The notes under the pieces are model-generated. The model had not been told where the DNA came from and did not search any database. It saw only the letters and a list, made by a program, of their open reading frames with translations. Both the position numbers and the translations under genes were made by a program. This document shows, in pieces, positions 28,901 through 43,900 of a stretch of 64,000 bases of DNA. Numbering within the stretch: position 1 is the first letter of the stretch; the number at the start of each line of letters is the position of its first letter. The stretch is from Limnoperna fortunei (taxonomy: Eukaryota; Mollusca; Bivalvia; Mytilida; Modiolidae), in NCBI GenBank assembly GCA_944474755.1, contig OX104119.1:81224896-81288895 (forward strand). Direction: 5' to 3'.

Positions 28901-31900
28901 ATGGGATGGTTGTCAGGTCAGTAACAGGTGTAGATGATGGGACTATGTTATTTATATGGGATGGTTGTCTGGTCAGTAACAGGTGTAGATGATGGGACTA
29001 TGTTATTTATATGGGATGGTTGTCTGGTCAGTAACAGGTGTAGATGATGGGAATATGTTATTTATATGGGATGGTTGTCAGGTCAGTAACAGGTGTAGAT
29101 GATGGGACTATGGTATTTATATGGGATGGTTGTCAGGTCAGTAACAGGTGTAGATGATGGGACTATGTTATTTATATGGGATGGTTGTCAGGTCAGTAAC
29201 AGGTGTAGACCATGGGACTTTGGTATTTATATGGGATGGTTGTCAGGTCAGTAACAGGTGTAGATGATTGGACTATGTTATTTATATGGGATGGTTGTCA
29301 GGTCAGTAACAGGTGTAGATGATGGGAATATGTTATTTATATGGGATGGTTGTCAGGTCAGTAACAGGTGTAGACGATGGGACTATGTTATTTATATGGG
29401 ATGGTTGTCAGGTCAGTAACAGGTGTAGATGATGGGACTATGTTATTTATATGGGATGGTTGTCTGGTCAGTAACAGGTGTAGACGATGGGACTATGGTA
29501 TTTATATGGGATGGTTGTCAGGTCAGTAACATGTGTAGACGATGGGACTATGGTATTTATATGGGATGGTTGTCTGGTCAGTAACAGGTGTAGATGATGG
29601 GACTATGTTATTTATATGGGATGGTTGTCTGGTCAGTAACAGGTGTAGATGATGGGAATATGTTATTTATATGGGATGGTTGTCAGGTCAGTAACAGGTG
29701 TAGATGATGGGACTATGTTATTTATATGGGATGGTTGTCGGGTCAGTAACAGGTGTAGATGATGGGAATATGATATTTATATGGGATGGTGGTCAGGTCA
29801 TTAACAGGTGTAGACGATGGGACTATGTTATTTATATGGGATGGTTGTCAGGTCAGTAACAGGTGTAGACCATGGGACTATGTTATTTATATGGGATGGT
29901 TGTCAGGTCAGTAACAGGTGTAGATGATGGGACTATGTTATTTATATGGGATGGTTGTCAGGTCAGAAACAGGTGTAGACTATGGGACTGTGTTATTTAT
30001 ATGGGATGGTTGTCAGGTCAGTGACAGGTGTAGACCATGGGACTATGTTATTTATATGGGATGGTTGTCAGGTCAGTAACAGGTGTAGACTATGGGACTA
30101 TGTTATTTATATGGGATGGTTGTCAGGTCAGTAACAGGTGTAGACCATGGGACTATGTTATTTATATGGGATGGTTGTCTGGTCAGTAACAGGTGTAGAC
30201 TATGGGACTGTGTTATTTATATGGGATGGTTGTCAGGTCAGTAACAGGTGTAGACTATGGGACTGTGTTATTTATATGGGATGGTTGTCAGGTCAGTAAC
30301 AGGTGTAGACCATGGGACTGTGTTATTTATATGGGATTGTTGTCTGGTCAGTAACAGGTGTAGACTATGGGACTGTGTTATTTATATGGGATGGTTGTCA
30401 GGTCAGTAACAGGTGTAGACCATGGGACTATGTTATTTATATGGGATGGTTGTCAGGTCAGTAACAGGTGTAGACCATGGGACTATGGTATTTATATGGG
30501 ATGGTTGTCAGGTCAGTAACAGGTGTAGATGATGGGACTATGGTATTTATATGGGATGGTTGTCAGGTCAGTAACAGGTGTAGACCATGGGACTATGTTA
30601 TTTATAAGGGGTCAGTAACGCTATTCTGTGCAGGCAACCTTTATTGACAATGATTGCTGGTTTTACTACCACAGGTCAGTGGTTTTTGAAAGGAAATCTG
30701 GGTTCCTCTCCAAACACTTGATGCCATGAAGTGGCTGAAAATTGCCTATAGTGGTAAACTCAATTCAGACAAACAAACAAACATCCTTTGAGGTAGACCC
30801 TTTATGCTGAAATGGTAAAGATTTAAATAGATTAAGCCATGGCATGATTTGTCACCAGTGTTCAACCAGTCTTTACAATGGACTGTAGCTATATATTTGT
30901 ACATGACTAAAAATAGGGTGACCCAATAAGCTAACACTAATCTTACTTAAATCCTCCCCAAATGCAGAACAGGTATTACAAACCTTGCTTAGCTTGAAGA
31001 CATAATAATATTTATATCAAATGAGTGTCAAAACATACAACATTATACATAAACACAATGAGACAAGAGATAATAGTTGTTGAATGTGACTTTATTGTAG
31101 TTCTTTGTTTTTATCTGACCTTGAAGCAGTTCAAGATGTTTTTTTTGTTGATTATTGTTTACACATTGTACAGGTGAATGGAGAGACTGTCCCATCTGGG
31201 ATTGACCTTGAACCTATCTTATTAAATATTACCTATGGCAAGAGTGAACTGTATACAGGAGGATTTGCTAAATCTCTGACCTTGGAAAACTTCAAGGTCA
31301 TTGTTAGTAAGAAGACTGGAATTGGATTGAAAAATTTGAGATTGAAGAGAATGGTGAATCAGGGTAAGGCTAGCCCATACTTTTTTGGTATTTTAGTGAA
31401 AATCCTGGTACTGTACCAGAGTATGGTCTTAACTGCAAATCCTGGTACCGGTCTTGTAGAGTATGATCCTTAGTGACAATACTGGTAACAGTCTTGTAGG
31501 GTATGATCCTTAGTGACAATACTGGTACCAGTCTTGTAGAGTATGATCCTTATTGACAATACTGGTACCAGTCTTGTAGCGTATGATCCTTATTGACAAT
31601 ACTGGTACCAGTCTTGTAGAGTATGATCCTTATTGACAATACTGGTACCAGTGTTGTAGCGTATGATCCTTATTGACAATACTGGTACCAGTCTAGTAGT
31701 GTATAATCCTTAGTGACCATTCTGGTACCAGTCTTGTAGCGTATGATCCTTAGTGACCATTCTGGTACCCGTTTGTACAGTATGCTCATTAATGCCAATC
31801 CTGGTACCAGTCTTGTAGCGTATAATCCTTAGTGACAATACTTTTACCAGTTTGTACAGTATGCTCATTAATGCCAATCCTGGTACCATTTTTGTAGCGT

Positions 31901-34900
31901 ATGATCCTTAGTGACAATACTGGTACCAGTTTGTACAGTATGCTCATTAATGCCAATCCTGGTACCAGTCTTGTAGCATATGATCCTTAGTGACAATACT
32001 GGTACCAGTTTGTACAGTATGCTCATTAATGCCAATCCTGGTACCAGTTTTGTAGAGTATGCTGGTAAGTGCCAAACCTGGTACCAGTCTTGTACGGTAT
32101 AGTTGTTGTTGCCATTGTTGTTACCTGTCTGTAGAGTATGCTCGCTAGAGCTAATGCTGGTACCAGTCTGTCGAGTATGCTCGCTAGAGCTAATGCTGGT
32201 ACCAGTCTGTAGAGTATGCTCGCTAGAGCTAATGCTGGTACCAGTCTTTTAGATAATGCTCATAAGTGCCAATACTGGTACCAATCTGTTTTTGTAGAGT
32301 ATGCATATGGTGTAAATCCTGGTACCAGTCATGTAGAGAATGCTTGTTATTGCCAATCCAGGTACCAGTCTTGTATAGAATGTTGGTAAATGACTTTTTT
32401 AAATGGTATAATGAAATAAGCAGACAGAAGAAATTTGATGCAATATTTTTATTATACAGACACCAATCCAAAGTTGTTAGATTTTACAAATGACCTGCTG
32501 GACACAACCTTGGAGAAACTGAAGTTAAAAGATGGCGATGAGATTATAATGGAGGATAAAACTGAGTAAGATTCCAAAAAACTTTACGTTATAAGACCTC
32601 TCCTTCTGCACTCACAATGTGGCCTTATGACAGGGGTGACCTCTGGTGTGGGGATATTTTATTTAAGGAGCAATATACAAATGTTATGTGAGTAGGTGGC
32701 ATCTGATTGGCCTTATAAGAATGGACTATTGTAGTTATTTTATTGTCTTGCTTATTAAAAGAATTTAAACTCTAAACTAAAATAATGGTCCTTTTTCAGT
32801 TTTTTTCCTAAAATACAGTAATTTTTTTTAAAATTGTATTTTGTTGGGTATTGAAATATGTAGTTTTCCAAAAAACATGCATATAAATAACCTATGAATA
32901 ATAAGGATCCACAGTATTTGGAATAAAAATCCATCAATATTTTGGCCTTTGTAGGGTTGCTATTATACTAAGAAACTCCACAGTTAGTCATGTTATTCCA
33001 CTTAGTCATGTTATTCCACTTAGTCATGTTATTCCACTTAGTCATGATATTCCACTTAGTCATGTTATTCCACTTACTCATGTTATTCCACTCAGTCATG
33101 TTATTCCACTCAGTCATGTTATTCCACTTAGTCATGTTATTCCACTTAGTCATGTTATTCCACTTAGTCATGTTATTCCACTTAGTCATGCAAACTCAGA
33201 GGAAAACAATAACCTTGTTATTGTTTTACTGTATTTTTAGGAAAAACGCTGAAAAGGATTATTATTTTAGTTTGGAGTTTAAATTTTCGTTTTACAAATT
33301 TCAATACCCAAAAAAACACAAAAGTCATTCTGGTAGAAGTGGATAATAAAATCACAAAGTATAACAGCGTGAAGCAACTTGTAAATAGCACCTGTTTCTG
33401 TGATAATTCTTGTATACATACTTGACATTGGTCTCATGTTTTTGTTGGGTTGAATGGTGTTTTGTATCACTTTAACATTGGTCTCATGTTTGTTTTGGCT
33501 TGAATGGTGTTTTGTATAACTTTAACATTGGTCTCATGTTTTTGTTGGCTTGAATGGTGTTTTGTATCACTTTAACATTGGTCTCATGTTTTTGTTGGGT
33601 TGAATGGTGTTTTGTATCACTTTAACATTGGTCTCATGTTTTTGTTGGGTTGAATGGTGTTTTGTATCACTTTAACATTGGTCTCATGTTTTTGTTGGCT
33701 TGAATGGTGTTTTGTATCACTTTAACATTGGTCTCATGTTTTTGTTGGGTTGAATGGTGTTTTGTATCACTTTAACATTGGTCTCATGTTTTTGTTGGCT
33801 TGAATGGTGTTTTGTATCACTTTAACATTGGTCTCATGTTTTTGTTGGCTTGAATGGTGTTTTGTATCACTTTAACATTGGTCTCATGTTTTTGTTGGGT
33901 TGAATGGTGTTTTGTATCACTTTAACATTGGTCTCATGTTTTTGTTGGGTTGAATGGTGTTTTGTATCACTTTAACATTGGTCTCATGTTTTTGTTGGCT
34001 TGAATGGTGTTTTGTATCACTTTAACATTGGTCTCATGTTTTTGTTGGGTTGAATGGTGTTTTGTATCACTTTAACATTGGTCTCATGTTTTTGTTGGCT
34101 TGAATGGTATTTTGTATCACTTTAACATTGGTCTCATGTTTTTGTTGGCTTGAATGGTGTTTTGTATCACTTTAACATTGGTCTCATGTTTTTGTTGGGT
34201 TGAATGGTGTTTTGTATAACTTTAACATTGGTCTCATGTTTTTGTTGGGTTGAATGGTGTTTTGTATCACTTTAACATTGGTCTCATGTTTTTGTTGGCT
34301 TGAATGGTGTTTTGTATCACTTTAACATTGGTCTCATGTTTTTGTTGGCTTGAATGGTGTTTTGTATCACTTTAACATTGGTCTCATGTTTGTTTTGGCT
34401 TGAATGGTGTTTTGTATCACTTTAACATTGGTCTCATGTTTTTGTTGGCTTGAATGGTGTTTTGTATCACTTTAACATTGGTCTCATGTTTTTGTTGGGT
34501 TGAATGGTGTTTTGTATAACTTTAACATTGGTCTCATGTTTTTGTTGGCTTGAATGGTGTTTTGTATCACTTTAACATTGGTCTCATGTTTTTGTTGGGT
34601 TGAATGGTGTTTTGTATAACTTTAACATTGGTCTCATGTTTTTGTTGGCTTGAATGGTGTTTTATATCACTTTAACATTGGTCTCATGTTTTTGTTGGGT
34701 TGAATGGTATTTTGTATCACTTTAACATTGGTCTCATGTTTTTGTTGGCTTGAATGGTGTTTTGTATCACTTTAACATTGGTCTCATGTTTTTGTTGGGT
34801 TGAATGGTATTTTGTATCACTTTAACATTGGTCTCATGTTTTTGTTGGGTTGAATGGTGTTTTGTATCACTTTAACATTGGTCTCATGTTTTTGTTGGGT

Positions 34901-37900
34901 TGAATGGTGTTTTATATCACTTTAACATTGGTCTCATGTTTTTGTTGGGTTGAATGGTGTTTTATATCACTTTAACATTGGTCTCATGTTTTTGTTGGGT
35001 TGAATGGTGTTTTGTATCACTTTAACATTGGTCTCATGTTTTTGTTGGGTTGAATGGTGTTTTGTATCACTTTAACATTGGTCTCATGTTTTTTTTGGCT
35101 TGAATGGTGTTTTGTATCACTTAAAGCTATTTTTATACCCCCGCTTGAAAAGCGGGGGGTATATAGTGATCATTGTGTCCGTCCGTCCGTTACACTTTCT
35201 CTTATTTGCAACTCCTCCTACACCAATGAATGGAATTTGATGAAACTTACACAGAATCCATGTCACATAGTGCCATTGTGCAGGAGATATTTATTATTTT
35301 GATCGGAATGATATTTGGGGTTTCCCATAGAAAAACATGGACTGTCATTGACATAAGGGGATACCCATCTCTTATGTGCAACTCCTCCAACACCACTGAA
35401 TGGAATTTGATGAAACTTACACAGAATCCATGTCACATAGTGCCATTTTGCAGGAAATATTTAACATTTTGATCGGAATGATATTTGGGGTTTCCCATAG
35501 AAAAACATGGACTGTCATTGACATAAGGGGATACCCATCTCTTATGTGCAACTCCTCCTACACCACTGAATGGAATTTGATGAAACTTACACAGAATCCA
35601 TGTCACATAGTGACATTGTGCAGGAGATATTTAACATTTTGATCGGAATGATATTTGGGGTTTCCCATAAAAAAACATGGACTTTGTCATGGACATAAGA
35701 TCTCTTATGTGCAACTCCTCCTACACCACTGAATGGAATTTGTTGAAACTTACACAGAATCCTTGTCACATAGTGACATTGTGCAGGAGATATTTATCAT
35801 TTTGATCGGAATGATATTTGGGGTTTCCCATAGAAAAACATGGACTTTGTCATGGACATAAGGGGATACCCATCTCTTATGTGCAACTCCTCCTACACCA
35901 CTGAATGGAATTTGTTGAAACTTACACAGAATCCTTGTCACATAGTGACATTGTGCAGGAGATATTTATCATTTTGATCGGAATGATATTTGTGGTTTCC
36001 CATAGAAAAACATGGACTTTGTCATGGACATAAGGGGATACCCATCTTTTATTTGCAACTCCTCCTACACCACTGAATGGAATTTGTTGAAACTTACACA
36101 GAATCTTGGTCACATAGTGCCATTGTGCACCGGATATTAAACATTTTGATCAGAATATTATTGGAGATTTCCCATAGAAAAACATGGACTTTGTCATTGA
36201 CATAGGGGATGCCATTATTTGGGGGATGGGGGAGGGTTACATGTTTTATCTGCAACTCCGCCTTCACATTAAAAAAAGATAAAGTTCATAATTAAGAACA
36301 CCGTAATTGTGAGTGGGGAGTATCAATGGTGAGCATTGCTCACCGGTTTTTTTACTCTAGTTTAATTATATATTGGTGTCCAGTTTTTATTGTTATTCAA
36401 AACCCCTGAAGTTCAGTCAGAAAACTGGCAATCCTTGTCAATTAAGATTGGAGTTGAGCACATGCCACTTAACAAGTTAACAATGATGGGGACCAACAAA
36501 TAAGAACTATGACACAGAATTTTTTAGTCCCTGTTTTTTACTATTTTGTATTTATGTGCAATATTATAGTATTAATGTAAAAATTCTCTGATAATAATTC
36601 AGGATATTTCCGTATTTATTTTCAAATAGGGGTATACTGTTTTACCCTTGTTGATTTGTTGTTCCTCTGTTTGTTCCTTAATCATTGGTAACACAATTTG
36701 TGTCACAGTTATCTAAGTAAGTATAGGATGAAGTAGCCTAATATTTTGGATATTGCTTTTTCTTATGGTACCATATGGTGTGTAGCAATTTTATGCTCCT
36801 TGGTCATCTACTTCTTGTTTACCGAATACTTAGATTTTACACATAGTTGACATAGATAAATTTGTGTGAAAGCGCGGTATCAGTATCGAGCATTAGCTCA
36901 CATTCCACACTTGTATTGTTTCCATTAAATAAAATCTGATAGTTCCCTTGCAATATCATTAGAGAGATAGATCAGATTTTGTATCTGTTGCAAATTTAAT
37001 CAAACATAACTCTTCAATTTAACTTCAGTGTAACCAAAAAATAATAATGTCATCGACAGAGAAATAAACATTGTTGACTGTTTATGATTGGTTAGATTTA
37101 AATGTATGTATTGGCACATCGTAGCACAAACTCTTTCTGACAAGATGGACTACTTCATGTTTCAATCTTACAATTTTATTTTTACTAGTTCATCAAGATT
37201 GGACAAGAGTGGTCAGAATAAAATTAGATTGTGTTTTCCAATTTATGTAGAGAACCACTGCAGTGAGGTAAGTGTTTATCTATGATACATATAAGTCTGT
37301 GGAGAAAATCTAATAGACCTATAGAACCACCTGGACTTATAGTCCACATTAATCTTTAGTCCATGTAAACTTATAGTCCACATAGACTTAAAGTCCATAT
37401 AAAAATAGTGTACCTATAGACCTTAGTCCACATAGACTTAAAGTCCACTTTATGACATGAACATCTAATACACATAGGGCCTGTAGTAGGGTCCAGTAAT
37501 ACACCAAAAGTACACACAGACCAGTACCGTAAATCTAATTATTTTAGTTGTAGTTTTACTTTGGTTTTTTGGCACTTTCTGTGAAAGTTCAAAAATTAAA
37601 CACACCAAAATAAAGTAGCACTGAAATTTTTACATGCCAAAGTAGCTGATTGGTAAGACAATATGAAAAAGTTTATGGTTTAAGGTATCCGGACCATAAT
37701 TGACCACATGATCATATTTGGTGTCCCGGATGTCCATTGTTTTTCAATGGAGCAGACCTCGGTAATCTTCGGCAAACATCGGAAATACTATTTGAGTAAC
37801 TAATTTATTTTCCTGAAAATTGTGAACATTGACTCAAGTTATATAATATATTTATTTTTTATCATTAATTAGCAATACATTGATTTAATAAAGCTGTATT

Positions 37901-40900
37901 TCTTGGACGACAAATAAAATTAAACGGTAACATCAATTGTGGGTCGGATACCTTAAAATACACAAGTGTGTGTAAAGGGAATTAGTTATACATTTTTACA
38001 TACATTTCTGTATTTTCTTATAAATACATGTTTCAATTTCTATTCACACATACTAAGTCAGGCTTATCATTTGCTAATTAACCACTGTTGCGGTATACAG
38101 ACCACAAATGACCATCATAGCTGGTGTCCCAGATCTCCATTGATTACTGGAGCAGACAGACAAACTATATAGCTTTTCTTGTCTCAAACTACATTTTTTG
38201 TTAACATTCACAAAGTAAAACAATATATCTTGTATCATTAAGCAATCAGTTTATACAATGCTGCAGTATTTCTTTGTTGAAAAATAAAATTCTAATATGA
38301 CGTGCATAAAACACTTTTGAGTTTACAGCAAGTGTAAAACCAGTATATATTCCTTATGAATGTAATAATGATCAGCGTTCTTTATGGCGACGTCATATAG
38401 TCAGATTTTTGATAACTTTTAACTAAGCCACAATCAAATTTGTGTCGTAAATGACCAACAAGTCCTGCAACTCAAAGGTTATGTTGTTAAAAAAGTATAT
38501 ATGTCATATAAGAATTGAAATAAATCATTGGAGGCATGAATATATACTGATTTCACCATGGGTTTGCCCTTTATGCCAACATTTTACCCCTCGCTAATTC
38601 TTGGTATGAAATATTGTACATACAATGGTAAAATCGGTATATATTCGTATCACATTGAATTATTTCTTAAATAAATTGTAGCTTCAATTATGGGTTTGAT
38701 ATCTTAATTGATCATAAAAATGCACCTCATTGTCATTTAATATATACTGCCCTGCACATAAGGAATCAATTATCATTATTTTCTGACAGAAGGACTATTA
38801 TTTGTGATAATCACCCTTTGACGTCATATATTATTCCTCAGAAATTTTTTAGTTTTTGTGTTGATTAGGTGTTTTTTTCCAAAATGTCTCATTACACAAT
38901 TTAAATTGCTGAGTTTATTCTAATGTTTAAATCACAGGTGCTCATGGTTGATTCCCCCCCCCACCACCTCTTTTGTATCTATTGTTAGAAATATTTTAAA
39001 GGCCTTAAATTATATTTGGCTCTATGTTATATTCATTTCTAATAACAGTTGTCACAAAAATGCCAAGTTTTTGACACTGTGCTAGTCAATTGGTGTTTTA
39101 TAGCTATTATACAATTAATGACTTTGGTATAGACCACTATTAGGATTTATCAGCCAGAGAAAATGTAATATTCACCGAGCCGCTAAGCAAGGTGAATATA
39201 CATTTTTGAGGGCTGATAAATCCTGATAGGGACCGTATATCAAATTCATTAATTGTTTTATTACATGAAACCACCATCTCCCTTGATCAGAAAAACTTGT
39301 GTATTTTCTACTGGAGCACCTGCTTACATTTTGTAATTTTTGTAATGCTAGTTACCTTCAATATGTTTTATTTAATACTGCATTTTGATATCAATTTGCT
39401 GATAATCCTGAAATTCCAGTTTTAAATATTGAGAAGAGCAGAAGAGTATAATTGAATCAATATATCGGAGAACCAACGTTTCTCCTATTTGTTGTTGACA
39501 CGCACAATGCATGTATAGCTGACGTCATTAAATTGTGTTCAATTAATACAATCGATTGGATTGGACGAATGAATTCATTAAGACAGCTATTCTGATTGGC
39601 TAAAACATAAAAACCAGGTCGATATCCGATTCGCTTGACTACTATGCAGCGGAATCGTGCAGCGTACAAACATTTTATGTAATTTTATTACTGTTGCGAT
39701 TTATCTTGACCCGAAAGTTATTTTAAGACTACTCAAAAGCACGCAAAATTATATTCGTGTAATAAATCTATTTATAGCTATTAATAATAATTAAAACATA
39801 TTAATTTCATAACCAATAAATCGTAAGGGTTTATACAAATAGGACCAAAAGGCATTCCTAAGAAAATTTTTTGGTTGCTGTGATAATGTGAGTGAAGAAG
39901 TGATGGCCAATATTTGAAATTGTATGCAGAGTAAAAAATTAGGTGTCTTTAGTTAATTAACCCCCAACCCATCCACCCCATAGTCTATTCATTGGTAATG
40001 AGTTCTAAATAGTATTACACATGATAACCATATATGTATTTAATGTTAATTTATTCTGGCAGGTTCTACACGATGGAAACAGACGAATCAGACTGGATGT
40101 AACAGCTGACATGGTAAAACCAGTTAATTCACTAAACTTGTAACAGCTGACATGGTAAAACCCAATTAATTCATTAAACTTGTAACAGCTGACATGGTAA
40201 AACCCAGTTAATTCATTAAACTTGTAACAGCTGACATGGTAAAACCCAGTTAATTCATTAAACTTGTAATAGCTGACATGGTAAAACCCAGTTAATTCAT
40301 TAAACTTGTAATAGCTGACATGGTAAAACCCAGTTAATTCACTAAACTTGTAACAGCTGACATGGTAAAACCCAGTTAATTCATTAAACTTGTAACAGCT
40401 GACATGGTAAAAACCAGTTAATTCATTAAACTTGTAACAGCTGACATGGTAAAACCCAGTTAATTCATTAAACTTGTAATAGCTGACATGGTAAAACCCA
40501 GTTAATTCACTAAACTTGTAACAGCTGACATGGTAAAACCCAGTTAATTCATTAAACTTGTAACAGCTGACATGGTAAAACCAGTTAATTCACCAAACTT
40601 GTAACAGCTGACATGGTAAAACCCAGTTAATTCACTAAACTTATAACAGCTGACATGGTAAAACCCAGTTAATTCACTAAACTTGTAACAGCTGACATGG
40701 TAATACCCAGTTAATTCATTAAACTTGTAACAGCTGACATGGTAAAACTCAGTTAATTCATTAAACTTATAACAGCTGACATGGTAAAACCCAGTTAATT
40801 CACTAAACTTGTAACAGCTGACATGGTAAAACCAGTTAATTCACTAAACTTGTAACAGCTGACATGGTAAAACCCAGTTAATTCACTAAACTTATAACAG

Positions 40901-43900
40901 CTGACATGGTAAAACCCAGTTAATTCACTAAACTTGTAACAGCTGACATGGTAATACCCAGTTAATTCATTAAACTTGTAACAGCTGACATGGTAAAACT
41001 CAGTTAATTCATTAAACTTATAACAGCTGACATGGTAAAACTCAGTTAATTCATTAAACTTATAACAGCTGACATGGTAAAACCCAGTTAATTCACTAAA
41101 CTTGTAATAGCTGACATGGTAATACCCAGTTAATTCATTAAACTTGTAACAGCTGACATGGTAAAACTCAGTTAATTCATTAAACTTATAACAGCTGACA
41201 TGGTAAAACCCAGTTAATTCACTAAACTTGTAACAGCTGACATGGTAAAACCAGTTAATTCACTAAACTTGTAACAGCTGACATGGTAAAACCCAGTTAA
41301 TTCACCAAACTTGTAATAGCTGACATGGTAAAACCCAGTTAATTCACTAAACTTGTAACAGCTGACATGGTAAAACCCAGTTAATTCACCAAACTTGTAA
41401 TAGCTGACATGGTAAAACCCAGTTAATTCACTAAACTTGTAACAGCTGACATGGTAAAACCAGTTAATTCACTAAACTTGTAACAGCTGACATGGTAAAA
41501 CCCAGTTAATTCACTAAACTTGTAACAGCTGACATGGTAATACCCAGTTAATTCACTAAACTTGTAACAGCTGACATGGTAAAACCCAGTTAATTCACTA
41601 AACTTGTAACAGCTGACATGGTAAAACCCAGTAAATTCACTAAACTTGTAATAGCTGACATGGTAAAACCCAGTTAATTCACTAAACTTGTAACAGCTGA
41701 CATGGTAAAACCAGTTAATTCACTAAACTTGTAACAGCTGACATGGTAAAACCCAGTAAATTCACTAAACTTGTAATAGCTGACATGGTAAAACCCAGTT
41801 AATTCACTAAACTTGTAACAGCTGACATGGTAAAACCAGTTAATTCACTAAACTTGTAACAGCTGACATGGTAAAACCAGTTAATTCACCAAACTTGTAA
41901 TAGCTGACATGGTAAAACCCAGTTAATTCACTAAACTTGTAACAGCTGACATGGTAAAACCCAGTTAATTCACTAAACTTGTAACAGCTGACATGGTAAA
42001 ACCCAGTAAATTCACTAAACTTGTAATAGCTGACATGGTAAAACCCAGTAAATTCACTAAACTTGTAATAGCTGACATGGTAAAACCCAGTTAATTCACT
42101 AAACTTGTAACAGCTGACATGGTAAAACCCAGTTAATTCACTAAACTTGTAACAGCTGACATGGTAAAACCCAGTTAATTCACTAAACTTGTAACAGCTG
42201 ACATGGTAAAACCCAGTTAATTCACTAAACTTGTAACAGCTGACATGGTAAAACCCAGTTAATTCACTAAACTTGTAACAGCTGACATGGTAAAACCCAG
42301 TTAATTCACTAAACTTATAACAGCTGACATGGTAAAACCCAGTTAATTCACTAAACTTGTAACAGATGACATGGTAAAACCCAGTTAATTCACTAAACGT
42401 GTAACAGCTGACATGGTAAAACCCAGTTAATTCACTAAACTTATAACAGCTGACATGGTAAAACCCAGTTAATTCACTAAACTTATAACAGCTGACATGG
42501 TAAAACCCAGTTAATTCACTAAACTTGTAACAGCTGACATGGTAAAACCCAGTTAATTCACTAAACGTGTAACAGCTGACATGGTAAAACACAGTTAATT
42601 CACTAAACTTATAACAGCTGACATGGTAAAACCCAGTTAATTCACTAAACTTGTAACAGCTGACATGGTAAAACCCAGTTAATTCACTAAACTTGTAACA
42701 GATGACATGGTAAAACCCAGTTTATTCACCAAACTTGTAACAGCTGACATGGTAAAACCCAGTTACCGTACATACTCGCCCATAAGACTACGGCGCCAAT
42801 AAGACGACCCCCCTTTTTCATGAAAACAATTCAGTACTTTCGTCTTGACCCTGCTATAAGACGACCATCAAATTAGAAAAATATCTACAAGACTTTATAT
42901 CTTTATCAAGAATAAACTTGTCCTTGTATTAGAAATAATATTGGCACCATTAAAACAACTTATTAATACTTAAATAATTTATCATCAAACAGTTATTAAT
43001 CCCGACTATCTTCAGGGGAATACTCAGGAAAAGGGGAGCGAAACGTACTTTATAACGGCAGGAAATATCTACTTCCTTCAACCGTCTGACCAAGGGCATT
43101 AAGTTGTCGGTGTAGGACGTAAAAAACTCCCCAAGTCAAGTCAAGTACAGTCGAACCTCGTTGTCTCGAACTTAGTTGACTCGATACCTCGGTTATGTCG
43201 ATATAATTTTTAAGTCCCGGCATTTTTCCCATATCAACAATGCATTTCTTCCTCGGATGTGTCGATCTCGGTTGTTTCGATATTTCGCTTAACTCGATGG
43301 ATTTTTGCAGTCCGGACAATATTAATCAGTGTAATTTTAACCTCGATGTCTCGAAGTTAATTTTGCTCTCGATATCGATGTCAAAACTAACAATTTAATT
43401 TTAATTTTGTATTGTTACTTAATACGCGTCTGTTTATTTTAAACACCTGTCGTAGAGCAAACACGATTTTTGATTGGCTATAACAATTTGTATTGGCAAT
43501 TTAATAAAACGAATTGGTAATCAAAGCGCAGGACATGCATTATTAAGGTTAATTGATGATCCGCTAATTACTGTCCGAATTATTTTGTCATGTTTAATTA
43601 AAGATGATAATTGTTGAAAATTTCTTTTGATCTGATCAATGATGTATGTGGTCGAGTTTCGTTTCCTTATTATAAATACATTCTGTTATTTTTGTTGACT
43701 TGTGTGTTGTCAATTACGTAAAAAACAATTTGTATTGTTTCATTAGTTCTTACGAACTGTAAGTTGATAAGTGTTTTTTGAAATGTTTTTCCATAATTTC
43801 GTAATAAAGTAATAAAGTTTATAAAATATGAACTATTTATTAATTATTGCCGATTTATGTGAATGGCTAAAATACTTCATATATCGCACGCTACAAATAC

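Noticed and set aside
32968..33346. Met/Leu/His and Thr/Lys/Trp/Asn repeat frames
   Set aside because: The 18 bp unit is a multiple of three and gives open frames on both strands without any coding signal.
41840..42592. 250-codon reverse-strand open frame of 14-residue repeats
   Set aside because: The 42 bp period is a multiple of three, so one frame stays open by arithmetic. It lies antisense in an intronic array derived from the exon 14 end, with no domain and no start context.
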